From Phenylobacterium sp. (GTDB lineage: Bacteria; Pseudomonadota; Alphaproteobacteria; Caulobacterales; Caulobacteraceae), in contig JAHUZY010000477.1 of assembly GCA_019264505.1 (NCBI GenBank), positions 1-16,864 on the forward strand: DNA of 16,864 nt, written 5' to 3'. Position 1 is the stretch's first letter, and each line of letters opens with the position of its first letter. The position numbers were made by a program, and so were the translations under genes. Below the pieces are notes generated by a model. That model was not told where the DNA came from, made no database searches, and worked only from the letters and a program-made list of their open reading frames with translations. Shown here piece by piece: positions 1 to 6,795 of this stretch.

Positions 1-1426
1 CATCAGCACCTTTGGCGGCGGCATCGCCGGCGGCCTGGTGAAGACGCCGAACATCGATGCCCTGGCCGCCCGAGGCGCCAATCTCAGCCAGGCCTATGCC
101 GGCCAGGCCACCTGCGCGCCGTCGCGGGCGATGATCATGACCGGGCGCTACGCCACCCGGCACGGTTTCGAGTTCACGCCGACCCCCAATGGCATGACCC
201 GGATCCTGGAGATGTTCTACAATGACGGCTCGCGGCCCCATCCCATGCTGCGCGACGCCGAGGCGGCCAGAAACACCCCGCCCATGGCCGAGCAGGGCCT
301 GCCCGGCAGCGAAGTCACCCTGGCCGAGGTTCTGAAGGCCCGGGGCTATCACACGGTCCACATCGGCAAGTGGCACCTGGGCGACACCGAGGAGTTCAAC
401 GCCAACGCTCAGGGCTTCGACGAGAGCCTGCTGATGGCCAGCGGCCTCTATCTGCCGGAGGACGATCCCAATGTGGTCAACGCCAAGGTGGACTTCGACC
501 CCATCGACAAGTTCCTCTGGGCGCGGATGCAGGCCGCCGCCAAGTTCAATGGCGGGCCGATGTTCGCCCCGCGGGGCTATCTGACCGACTACTACACCGA
601 AGAGTCGGTCAAGGTCATCGAGGCCAACCGCAATCGCCCCTTCCTGCTCTATCTGGCCCATTGGGGGATCCACACGCCCCTGCAGGCGACCCGGGCCGAC
701 TATGAGGCCCTGCCGGAGATCAAGGACCACCGCCTGCGGGTCTATGGCGCGATGATGCTGGCTCTGGACCGCAGCGTCGGAAAAATCATGGCCGCCCTGG
801 AGGCCCAGGGCCTCGCCGACAACACCATCGTGGTGTTCACCAGCGACAATGGCGGGGCCGGCTATATCGGCCTGCCCGAGGTCAACAAGCCCTACCGCGG
901 GTGGAAGATGACCTTCTTCGAGGGCGGCGTGCGGGTGCCCATGTTCATGGCCTGGCCCGACCGCATCGCCCCTGGCACGGTGATGAGCGATCCGGTCGCC
1001 CATATCGACCTGATGCCGACTCTGGCGTCGGCGGCCGGCGCGGCCGCCCCCACAGACCGGGTCATCGACGGGGTCGATCTGCTGCCCTGGCTGACGGGGC
1101 AGCGTCCCGCCCAGGCGCCCCACGACACCCTGTTCTGGCAGAGCGGCTACTATCGCGCGGTTCTGCACAAGGGCTGGAAGCTGCAGACCTCCGACCTGCC
1201 CAAGAAGGACTGGCTCTACAATCTCGTGGCCGACCCCACCGAGCAGACCAATCTGGCGCAGGCCAATCCCCAGAAGGTGGCCGAGTTAAAGGCCCTGCTG
1301 GCGGCCCACCAGGCGGCCGGTCGCGGGCCCCTGTTCCCCAATGTCGGCTCGGTGCCCGTGACGGTGGACAAGACCCTGGGCGACCCCGCCACCAAGTCCG
1401 ACGAATTCGTCTACTGGCCCGGCTGA
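1..1426 (+). CDS. Sulfatase (arylsulfatase family S1), 5' end outside window
   Basis: A type I sulfatase that hydrolyses sulfate esters using a formylglycine nucleophile. The reading frame is open from base 2, so the gene enters from outside; the GTG at 38 is an internal Val and not a start. The 474 visible residues include the modification motif Cys-Ala-Pro-Ser-Arg (Cys codon 113-115) followed by a TGRYATRHG stretch. Next come GKWHLG with the conserved Lys and His near 368-378, an IHTP His near 671-673, and the metal-site SDNGG near 844-855. Only the N-terminal metal-binding Asp pair and any signal peptide are missing, as they lie upstream of the window. The stop overlaps the next gene's start as ATGA, so the two are probably co-translated. 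The formylglycine-generating enzyme at 6796-7869 is its likely activator. The family is certain; the substrate (aryl, alkyl or sugar sulfate) is unknown. Confidence 0.93.
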   Translation, partial: ISTFGGGIAGGLVKTPNIDALAARGANLSQAYAGQATCAPSRAMIMTGRYATRHGFEFTPTPNGMTRILEMFYNDGSRPHPMLRDAEAARNTPPMAEQGLPGSEVTLAEVLKARGYHTVHIGKWHLGDTEEFNANAQGFDESLLMASGLYLPEDDPNVVNAKVDFDPIDKFLWARMQAAAKFNGGPMFAPRGYLTDYYTEESVKVIEANRNRPFLLYLAHWGIHTPLQATRADYEALPEIKDHRLRVYGAMMLALDRSVGKIMAALEAQGLADNTIVVFTSDNGGAGYIGLPEVNKPYRGWKMTFFEGGVRVPMFMAWPDRIAPGTVMSDPVAHIDLMPTLASAAGAAAPTDRVIDGVDLLPWLTGQRPAQAPHDTLFWQSGYYRAVLHKGWKLQTSDLPKKDWLYNLVADPTEQTNLAQANPQKVAELKALLAAHQAAGRGPLFPNVGSVPVTVDKTLGDPATKSDEFVYWPG

Positions 1427-2439
1427 TGACGCACGCCCCAGAGCCCCAGACCACCGCCGACGGCGTCGCCTATCTGCGCACGCCCGAGGCGGCCTTCGCC
1501 GGACTGACCGACTTCCCCTATGCGCCGCGCTACGCCAGCTTCCAGGGCCTGCGGATGCACTATGTGGACGAAGGTCCGCCGGACGGACCAGTGGCGTTGC
1601 TGGTGCACGGCATGCCCACCTGGTCCTATCTGAACCGGCATCTGATCCGGCGCCTGACCGCAGCTGGCTACCGGTGCATCGCCGCCGACCACATCGGATT
1701 TGGCCGCTCCGACAAGGTCGTGGACGACGGCTGGTACTCCATCGACCGCCACGTCCAGGCGCATCAGGCCCTGATTGAGGGCTTGGACCTGCGCAACATC
1801 ACCCTGTTCTGCCAGGACTGGGGCGGGCCGATCAGCCTGGCGCAGGTGGCCCGCCAGCCCGAGCGGTTCGAGCGCCTGGTGATCATGAACACCTGGCTTC
1901 ATCACGCCGCCTATGCGTACACGCCGCGGCTCGTTCAGTGGAACGCCCAATGGAAGCCAGATGGGCTGTTCGGGGCCAATGTGCCTGAGCGCCTCTCGCT
2001 GGGCTGGTTCATGGCGCTGGCCCTGGGACATATGGGTCCGCCCGACCTGTTCGCCCTGATCCAGACCGGGGCCAAGCCGGAGCTCAGCCCGGCCGGGGAG
2101 ACGGCCCGGCGGGGCTATGACGCGCCGTTCGAGGGCCTCGGGCGCGAGGGCCATGCCGGCCCCCGGCGCTTCCCGCTGAGCCTGCCCTTCGACAATCCCG
2201 AAGGCGGCGCAGCCCAGGCTCAGATCGAGTGGCACTTGGCGCTCTCGACCTGGACCGGGCCGATCCACTTCATCTGGGGCGGCGCCGATGAGGTGTTCAC
2301 CGAAGCCTGGGGCCGGACCTGGGCCGCAGGCTTCCCCCAGGCGAGCTTCGACCTGATTCCAGAGGCCGGCCACTTCCTGCAGGACACCCACGGCGATCAG
2401 ATCGCCGATCTGTTTCTGCAACGGCGGGGAGCGGCCTAG
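1426..2439 (+). CDS. Haloalkane dehalogenase-like alpha/beta hydrolase
   Basis: A 337-residue alpha/beta hydrolase that most resembles haloalkane dehalogenases, which cleave C-halogen bonds through an Asp ester. Visible are an N-terminal RTPEAAFAGL segment as in DhlA, the oxyanion region HGMPTWSY (61-68), and the nucleophile elbow QDWGG with Asp131 and halide-contacting Trp132. The likely acid is Asp288 (WGGAD) and the base His316 (EAGHF). The cap, about 157-200, is rich in Trp (158, 172, 176, 194), any of which could be the second halide contact. The start is ATG 1426, overlapping the sulfatase stop by four bases. No clear Shine-Dalgarno is visible, so translational coupling is likely. The frame stays open upstream to 901, but that is inside the sulfatase. 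It is a paralogue of the enzyme at 3986-4885. An epoxide hydrolase or other Asp-type hydrolase remains possible; real dehalogenase activity is inference. Confidence 0.88.
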   Translation: MTHAPEPQTTADGVAYLRTPEAAFAGLTDFPYAPRYASFQGLRMHYVDEGPPDGPVALLVHGMPTWSYLNRHLIRRLTAAGYRCIAADHIGFGRSDKVVDDGWYSIDRHVQAHQALIEGLDLRNITLFCQDWGGPISLAQVARQPERFERLVIMNTWLHHAAYAYTPRLVQWNAQWKPDGLFGANVPERLSLGWFMALALGHMGPPDLFALIQTGAKPELSPAGETARRGYDAPFEGLGREGHAGPRRFPLSLPFDNPEGGAAQAQIEWHLALSTWTGPIHFIWGGADEVFTEAWGRTWAAGFPQASFDLIPEAGHFLQDTHGDQIADLFLQRRGAA

Positions 2440-2443
2440 CCGC
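2431..2443. terminator. Short hairpin over stop codon at a convergent junction
   Basis: GCGGC-CTA-GCCGC is a perfect 5-bp inverted repeat with a 3-base loop, and it contains the TAG stop of the plus-strand hydrolase. It is followed by AAAG-CT-CTTT, a second small dyad running to the stop of the convergent DUF2855 gene. The gap between the genes is 15 bases. There is no classical T tract right after the stem, so function as a terminator is a guess from position and shape. Confidence 0.35.
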
Positions 2444-2454
2444 CTAAAGCTCTT

Positions 2455-3534
2455 TCAGGCCAGGCTGGCGATCAGGCCCACTGTGGGCGGCGTCCGGCCC
2501 GCGACGAGATCGCTCATCGCCGTACGGACAGCGTCCGGGCCGGACACATGGCGCAGCGCCAGACTGCCCTCGAGCTCTTCCACCATCCGCAGGGTTTCGG
2601 TCTGGGTTCGACGCTGGATGACGCCGGGTCCCAGGTCGCCGTCGCGCTTGGCGATATGGGCCGGGATGAAGATGAAATCGTGGGAGGGCGCACCCTCCAC
2701 CTTGCCGGCGGAGCGAGGCTGGTCCCAGTGGGTGGCGCCCACCGCGCAGCTGAGCTTCAGCTGCGGGCCGAAGCGGCGGTGGACGGCGCCGATGACCACC
2801 CCGTCCCCGGCCATGTCGACGAAGGCCGAGGCCACCGCCCAGTCCAGGCTGTCGATGTCCCCATAGGCGATCACCTGGTCACACAGTCCAAGCCCCTCGA
2901 CGAAGGCCATATTGCCCGGGGAGGTCAGGCCGATGACCCGGGGCCGCGGCTCCGGGTGGCGGGCGAGCATGTTGAGCAGGCCGATGGCGGTCTTGGACGA
3001 GGCGCTGCCCACCAGCACCTGTTCGGCGCCGAAGAAGCCGTTGTCGACCAGATAGTCGTAGAGCAGGTAGCCGGTGCCCAGCAGGGGCAGGAGCAGGCAC
3101 CGCTGGTCCTCAAGCGCCCGCATGGCCTCGGGCTCGCCGGTGGTCCGCTGATAGTGGTTGTAGAAGGCCGGTAGCTCCGCGCGGTGGGACGCGGCGTCCA
3201 CAAAGCCCCGCGGACCCACCGCATCGGGCGTCAGGACGACATGAGAGGCGGTGGGGAAGAACCCATAGATTCGCTCGCCGACGGGCAGGTCGGCATGGCG
3301 CGAGGCCACCACATCAGCAAACCCCCAGACCGGGACCAGGCCCCAGGGCTCGGGCGCCGGGAAGTAGCCCCAATAGCCGATGGTGGCGCCCGAGAGCGCG
3401 TAGCTGACATTGTTGGCGGTGAGCGCGAACCGGTCGATGGCCAGCAGAACTTGGCCTTCGGCCAGCTCTGGCTGGGGAAGCTCCACGAGACGGCTCTCGG
3501 TCAGCGCGTCGCGGCGCAGCTGGAGTTGGGTGAT
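2455..3534 (-). CDS. DUF2855 family protein, non-canonical start
   Basis: About 359 residues matching the DUF2855 family, a group of unknown function with similarity to medium-chain dehydrogenases. Family-typical stretches seen are AIDRFALTANNVSYAL near the N-terminus, VPVWGFADVVAS, VGERIYGFFP, GSASSKTAIG (nucleotide-binding-like region), LTSPGNMAFVEGLG and AVGATHWDQ. The stop is at 2455. The start is uncertain: homologous sequence begins around TQLQLRRDALTESRLVE, but no in-frame ATG, GTG or TTG lies there. The codon at the expected position is ATC (3534-3532), which gives a family-like length. The first canonical in-frame candidate is GTG at 3486, about 16 residues short. The gene overlaps the membrane-protein gene upstream by about 34 bases, so coupling is likely. 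The frame is open further upstream to 4116, but that region is unrelated to the family and antisense to nothing of its own. An indel at the start is an alternative. Confidence 0.8.
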   Translation of the reverse strand: MTQLQLRRDALTESRLVELPQPELAEGQVLLAIDRFALTANNVSYALSGATIGYWGYFPAPEPWGLVPVWGFADVVASRHADLPVGERIYGFFPTASHVVLTPDAVGPRGFVDAASHRAELPAFYNHYQRTTGEPEAMRALEDQRCLLLPLLGTGYLLYDYLVDNGFFGAEQVLVGSASSKTAIGLLNMLARHPEPRPRVIGLTSPGNMAFVEGLGLCDQVIAYGDIDSLDWAVASAFVDMAGDGVVIGAVHRRFGPQLKLSCAVGATHWDQPRSAGKVEGAPSHDFIFIPAHIAKRDGDLGPGVIQRRTQTETLRMVEELEGSLALRHVSGPDAVRTAMSDLVAGRTPPTVGLIASLA

Positions 3535-3983
3535 CCCGGCGTCACAACCTTGCGCGGGCGCAGGGAGAGCAGCAGGAAAACCACGGCCAGGGCCGCCTGG
3601 GCAACCGTAGTGTAGTGCTCGGGCGGATGATGATCCCCCGCCCCGCGGCCGAACCAGGCGTCCACGGCCACAAGCCCCCGCTCGAGGATCACCAGCAACA
3701 GGAAGAGCGGGACCAGGCTGCGATAGCGCAGGGCCACGGCCAGCTGGGCCAGGCCATGGGGGATCTGCAGGGCGCCGTACCAGGCGAAGACCGCCACGAT
3801 GGTCTCCCGCCGGGTGGACAGATCGATGCCGGCGATGGTCCCGGCTCCGCCGTCCGGCAGGCCGTAGTGGATCAGGCCGGGGACCAGGGAGCCCAGGGCC
3901 GAGAGTCCCAGGAACCAGGCCGACACCGCCGCCCCGCCATAGGCCGTATTGGTGGACGGCGGCAGCAGACCGGCCCAGCGCAT
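3501..3983 (-). CDS. Small four-helix inner-membrane protein, function unknown
   Basis: A 160-residue integral membrane protein that I do not recognise by family. Four hydrophobic segments can be seen at about 15-38, 61-84, 88-110 and 124-142. Between the third and fourth lies a His/Pro-rich loop (GDHHPPEHY), and the C-terminal tail (LRPRKVV onward) is basic and so probably cytoplasmic. The ATG at 3983 lies two bases beyond the stop of the upstream hydrolase (stop 3986-3988). The frame can be extended to 4127, but only through that gene, so 3983 is the natural start. Its 3' end overlaps the DUF2855 coding region. The tight packing places it in one operon with the hydrolase and DUF2855. Its role, possibly a small transporter or a membrane anchor for neighbours, cannot be told from sequence. 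Confidence 0.75.
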   Translation of the reverse strand: MRWAGLLPPSTNTAYGGAAVSAWFLGLSALGSLVPGLIHYGLPDGGAGTIAGIDLSTRRETIVAVFAWYGALQIPHGLAQLAVALRYRSLVPLFLLLVILERGLVAVDAWFGRGAGDHHPPEHYTTVAQAALAVVFLLLSLRPRKVVTPGSPNSSCAATR

Positions 3984-3985
3984 GG

Positions 3986-4885
3986 CTAGCTGACCGACAG
4001 GAAGGCGGTGACCGCGGCCACCAGCGCGTCGGCGGCGTCTTCCTGGATGAAGTGACCGGCGCCCGGGATGATCTGGTGCTTCTGGCCCTGGGCGCCGGGA
4101 ATGCTCGCCTGGGCACGGACTTCCCAACCCTTGGCCACGGGATCCAGTTCGCCGAACAGGGTCAGGAACGGCTTTTCAAAGCGCTGGAGCTTCTCCCAGG
4201 CCGCCTTGTTGAGGGGCACGCCGGGATTGTCCGGCTGGACGGCGATCAGCAGGGGGAAGGAGATCAGGCCCCACTCATAGTCCGACGACGGGAAGGGCGC
4301 GAGATAGGCCGCCCGCTCGGCCTCGCTCAGCTTGTTCTCCATGCCCTGGTCGAGCATGGGCCAGGGAAAGGCCGTGGCGGCGTTCATCATGCCGACCCAC
4401 ATCTTCATGAAGTCGCTCTCGCCCTCGCCGATGGGCAGGCCAGTATTGGCCGCCACCACCCGGTCGAACCGATCCGGATGCTCGGCCACCAGATAGAGGC
4501 CGATGGTGCCGCCCCAGTCCTGGCAGAAGAGGGTGATGTGGCGCAGGTCCATGGCGGTGAGCCACTTGCCCATCCAGTCGTAATGGCGGGCCAGAGTGTA
4601 GTCTTCCTTGGCGGCCGGCTTGTCCGAGCGGCCACATCCCACCAGGTCGACGGCGATCACCCGACGCCCCGTGGCCAGCAGGCCGGGGATCATCTTGCGA
4701 TAGAGATAGGCCCAGGTGGGGTTGCCGTGCATCAGCAGGATCGGCTCGGCGTCCCTTGGCCCTTCGTCCACATAATGGATGCGGATATCGGTCCCATCGT
4801 CGTCCTGGATGGTGAGGTAGTGCGGCGCCCACGGGAAGTTGGGCAGGTTTGAGAAGCGCTCGTCGGGGGTGCGCAGGACTTTCAT
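3986..4885 (-). CDS. Haloalkane dehalogenase, HLD-I (DhlA/DhmA-like)
   Basis: A 299-residue hydrolase, the usual length for haloalkane dehalogenases, which convert halogenated alkanes to an alcohol and halide in the cytoplasm. The N-terminus (RTPDERFSNLPNFPWAPHY) is very close in style to DhlA. Seen are the oxyanion region HGNPTWAYLYRKMIP (53-67), GCGRSDKP, and the nucleophile elbow QDWGG with Asp123 and Trp124. The acid is Asp248 (FGELDP) and the base His278 (PGAGHF). Trp163 or Trp175 in the cap could be the second halide-binding Trp expected for subfamily I. The ATG at 4885 is preceded by GGAG six bases upstream. It is second in the minus-strand operon, 25 bases after a DUF1330-like gene. 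The triad is complete, so an active enzyme is expected; the substrate is unknown, and activity on a non-halogenated ester or epoxide is not excluded. Confidence 0.9.
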   Translation of the reverse strand: MKVLRTPDERFSNLPNFPWAPHYLTIQDDDGTDIRIHYVDEGPRDAEPILLMHGNPTWAYLYRKMIPGLLATGRRVIAVDLVGCGRSDKPAAKEDYTLARHYDWMGKWLTAMDLRHITLFCQDWGGTIGLYLVAEHPDRFDRVVAANTGLPIGEGESDFMKMWVGMMNAATAFPWPMLDQGMENKLSEAERAAYLAPFPSSDYEWGLISFPLLIAVQPDNPGVPLNKAAWEKLQRFEKPFLTLFGELDPVAKGWEVRAQASIPGAQGQKHQIIPGAGHFIQEDAADALVAAVTAFLSVS

Positions 4886-4902
4886 GGCGGTCTCCAGGAG
4901 CC

Positions 4903-4920
4903 GGCCGGTCTCAGCCGGCC
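4903..4920. other. Intercistronic hairpin across stop codon
   Basis: GGCCGG-TCTCAG-CCGGCC is a perfect 6-bp stem with a 6-base loop. It lies over the TGA stop (4911-4913) of the DUF1330-like gene and just upstream of the ribosome binding site of the next minus-strand gene. In the transcript it could stabilise an mRNA end or tune translation of the dehalogenase. GC-rich DNA makes such repeats common, so the role is speculative. Confidence 0.3.
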
Positions 4921-5576
4921 AGGATCGGGGTCGAGTTCAGTTGGGCGTGAAGCAGGACGATGTGGCCAAGCGCCGCGGCCAGGGCGAGCGCCAGGGCGAC
5001 CCAGACCTTGGGTCCGGCAAGGGTCATGATCTGGGGCTTGGTCGGGAATGAATAGGTCTGCGGCATGGCCGCGAACTTGAATTCGTGGGCGCCGGCGAAC
5101 CGGGGATCGAGCACGAGGGCGGCCAGGTCGCGGCGGCTGCGGTAGCGCATATAGCCGATGATCGACCAGCCGGGGTCAGCCTCCACCCCCCAGGCGTCGA
5201 AATAGCCGCCGATCTTGCGCGCCGCGATGGCCGGGTGGCCGCCCCGGGCGAACAGGGCCGGCAGGAACATGCGGGTATAGCCCTCCATGACCTGCCGGGC
5301 TGGCTTGGGCGCGCCGCTCTCGGGATCTGGAATGTCGCCAGGGGCGAACCGCACCAGGTTGAGCATGAAGAACTCGCGGCCGTCGTCGGCCTCGAAAAAG
5401 GCCTGCAGGGTCGCCGGATCATTGCGCCCATCCATCTCCAGCCCCGTGGCGATCAGATCGGCCAGGAAGGACTGAACCTCGGCCTTGGACAGGGGGCCGC
5501 GCCAGTTGACGTACCAGGCGAGGAACAGGGTGTAGGCCAGCAGGGCAAAGCCCCAAGGCAGCAAAAGGATCGCCAT
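4911..5576 (-). CDS. Membrane-anchored DUF1330-like protein
   Basis: A 221-residue protein of unknown function. A hydrophobic helix at about 3-23 and another at about 190-209 flank a soluble core. The core has features of the DUF1330 / dimeric alpha-beta-barrel type: FFMLNLVRF (69-77), a GGYF turn near 123-126, and a strand-helix pattern WSIIGYMRYRSRRDLAALVLDPRF (start W137) followed by a His-rich continuation. Small proteins of this fold often bind or rearrange organic ligands, but no catalytic residues can be assigned here. The ATG at 5576 is preported by a G-rich run (GGGGGG) about five bases upstream and lies about 36 bases from a predicted transcription start. A TTG at 5588 would add four residues and is less likely. 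First gene of the operon that continues with the HLD-I enzyme. Confidence 0.75.
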   Translation of the reverse strand: MAILLLPWGFALLAYTLFLAWYVNWRGPLSKAEVQSFLADLIATGLEMDGRNDPATLQAFFEADDGREFFMLNLVRFAPGDIPDPESGAPKPARQVMEGYTRMFLPALFARGGHPAIAARKIGGYFDAWGVEADPGWSIIGYMRYRSRRDLAALVLDPRFAGAHEFKFAAMPQTYSFPTKPQIMTLAGPKVWVALALALAAALGHIVLLHAQLNSTPILAG

Positions 5577-5618
5577 CAAACCCCCCAATCGCGCGCCTCT
5601 TATGGCACGCCTAATGTC

Positions 5619-5646
5619 ATTATATTCGCAAGCCTTGCCTTGGCAA
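5619..5646 (-). promoter_or_regulatory. Sigma70-type promoter of the dehalogenase/DUF2855 operon
   Basis: On the minus strand there is TTGCCA (5646-5641), a 16-base spacer and a perfect TATAAT (5624-5619). Transcription would start near 5612, leaving a leader of about 36 bases before the ATG at 5576. The region is locally AT-rich within GC-rich DNA. A perfect small dyad, TTGCC-TT-GGCAA (5635-5646), covers the -35 box and part of the spacer and could be a repressor site; CCTTGCC is repeated directly nearby. Confidence 0.6.
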
Positions 5647-5667
5647 CCGCCTTGCCGGGGTCGCGGC

Positions 5668-6762
5668 TCAGCGCTGGGCGTTCATGCGGCGGCTCTGGCG
5701 GACCTCTTCGGTCCCCGCCGGCAGGGAGATCAGGTCTCCGTCCCGACCGATCTTCAGTGGACCAGAGAACTGGCCGCGGGCGTCGCCCAGGAAGGGGCCT
5801 TCCAGGGCGCGGACCGGCAGCGGCGGCACGATGTGGTTCAGCAGCAGGAATTTCACGCCGGCCCGTTCAGCCAGCTGAGCGGCCTGTTCGGGCGTGGTGT
5901 GATAGTCGGTGATGTCCTCAAAGATCCTGGCGAGATTGGCGCGCCCAGCCGCCTCGGCCGCGGCGCGCTGGCGGTTCACCAGATCGATGGACAGGGCCTC
6001 GTGAACCAGCAGGTCTGCGCCCCTGGCCTGGGCCTCCACCACCGGCGAGGGGGTGGTGTCGCCGCTGATCACGGCGCTGCGTCCCTTGTAGTCGAACCGG
6101 TAGCCGACCGCGGGCTCGATGGGGTCGTGAGCGACGCGGAAGGCGGTGATCTTCAGATCGGGCTCATCGAGGATCACCAGGCTCGTCTGGCCCTCCGGGA
6201 TCGTATAGGGGCGCGGCGTCGCGCCATAGCCGGAGGGCGGGGTCACGTCCGGCCCGTGGTGGGCGACGCGGTAGCCCTGGTCCAGGCTATAGGCCTGGGC
6301 GAAGCCGGCCAGCACGGTCTCGACCCCTGGCGGCCCATAGACCGGGGTCGGGGCCGCCGCCGAGCTCGTCGCCCAGCGTTGCATCAGGAGCTCCCCCAGC
6401 CCGTCCATGTGGTCGGAATGAAAGTGGGTCAGCAGAATCGCCTCGACCCGGGCAGGCGGCAGGCTCATCAGGGTCAGATTGCGGCTGGCGCCGGACCCTG
6501 CGTCGACGATGAACAGCCTCTGGCCGGCGATCACCGCCGTGCACGGTCCGCCCCGGGCGACATCAGGCATGGGCGAGCCGGCGCCGCACAGGGCTACATG
6601 CAGTCCGTCGGGCAGGTCGGCCAGGGGATCAGCCGCCATGTTGCGCGCCATCAGCCGGTCCATCATGGCCAGCGCCAGGGGGCCGCGGGCGACCCACAGC
6701 CCTCCCCCGGCGACGATGACAAGAGCGAGAAGGATCAGGGCGAGTTTGGCAGGCCAGCGCAT
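5668..6762 (-). CDS. Membrane-anchored metallo-beta-lactamase-fold hydrolase (RNase Z/AtsA-like)
   Basis: A 364-residue MBL-fold metallohydrolase. An uncleaved-looking hydrophobic helix at about 6-25 suggests an N-terminal anchor with the catalytic domain outside the inner membrane. Metal ligands can be read off: HFHSDH (113-118), His212 (AHDP), Asp235 (SGDT) and His310 (LNHIVPP), with further His at 254 (VHEA) and 288 (DYHTTPEQAA). This arrangement is that of the RNase Z-like branch, which includes phosphodiesterases, lactonases and MBL-type arylsulfatases. The substrate cannot be told, and an RNA-processing role is unlikely for an exported protein. The ATG at 6762 has GGAG eight bases upstream. 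It follows the formylglycine-generating enzyme by 33 bases on the same strand, so the two are probably one operon. Confidence 0.87.
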   Translation of the reverse strand: MRWPAKLALILLALVIVAGGGLWVARGPLALAMMDRLMARNMAADPLADLPDGLHVALCGAGSPMPDVARGGPCTAVIAGQRLFIVDAGSGASRNLTLMSLPPARVEAILLTHFHSDHMDGLGELLMQRWATSSAAAPTPVYGPPGVETVLAGFAQAYSLDQGYRVAHHGPDVTPPSGYGATPRPYTIPEGQTSLVILDEPDLKITAFRVAHDPIEPAVGYRFDYKGRSAVISGDTTPSPVVEAQARGADLLVHEALSIDLVNRQRAAAEAAGRANLARIFEDITDYHTTPEQAAQLAERAGVKFLLLNHIVPPLPVRALEGPFLGDARGQFSGPLKIGRDGDLISLPAGTEEVRQSRRMNAQR

Positions 6763-6795
6763 GGCGGGGCTCCAGGATTTAGTCTTGCGGCGGGA

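Noticed and set aside
38..40. GTG as start of the sulfatase
   Set aside because: The frame is open to the window edge and upstream codons (ISTFGGGIAGGL) fit the family sequence before KTPNIDALA, so the gene is truncated by the window.
901..1425. Upstream extension of the first hydrolase frame
   Set aside because: It lies wholly inside the sulfatase, and its translation lacks family features; homology begins just after ATG 1426.
3535..4116. N-terminal extension of the DUF2855 frame, giving a 553-residue protein
   Set aside because: The region overlaps the membrane-protein gene and hydrolase tail in another frame and shows no domain; the family length fits a start near 3534.
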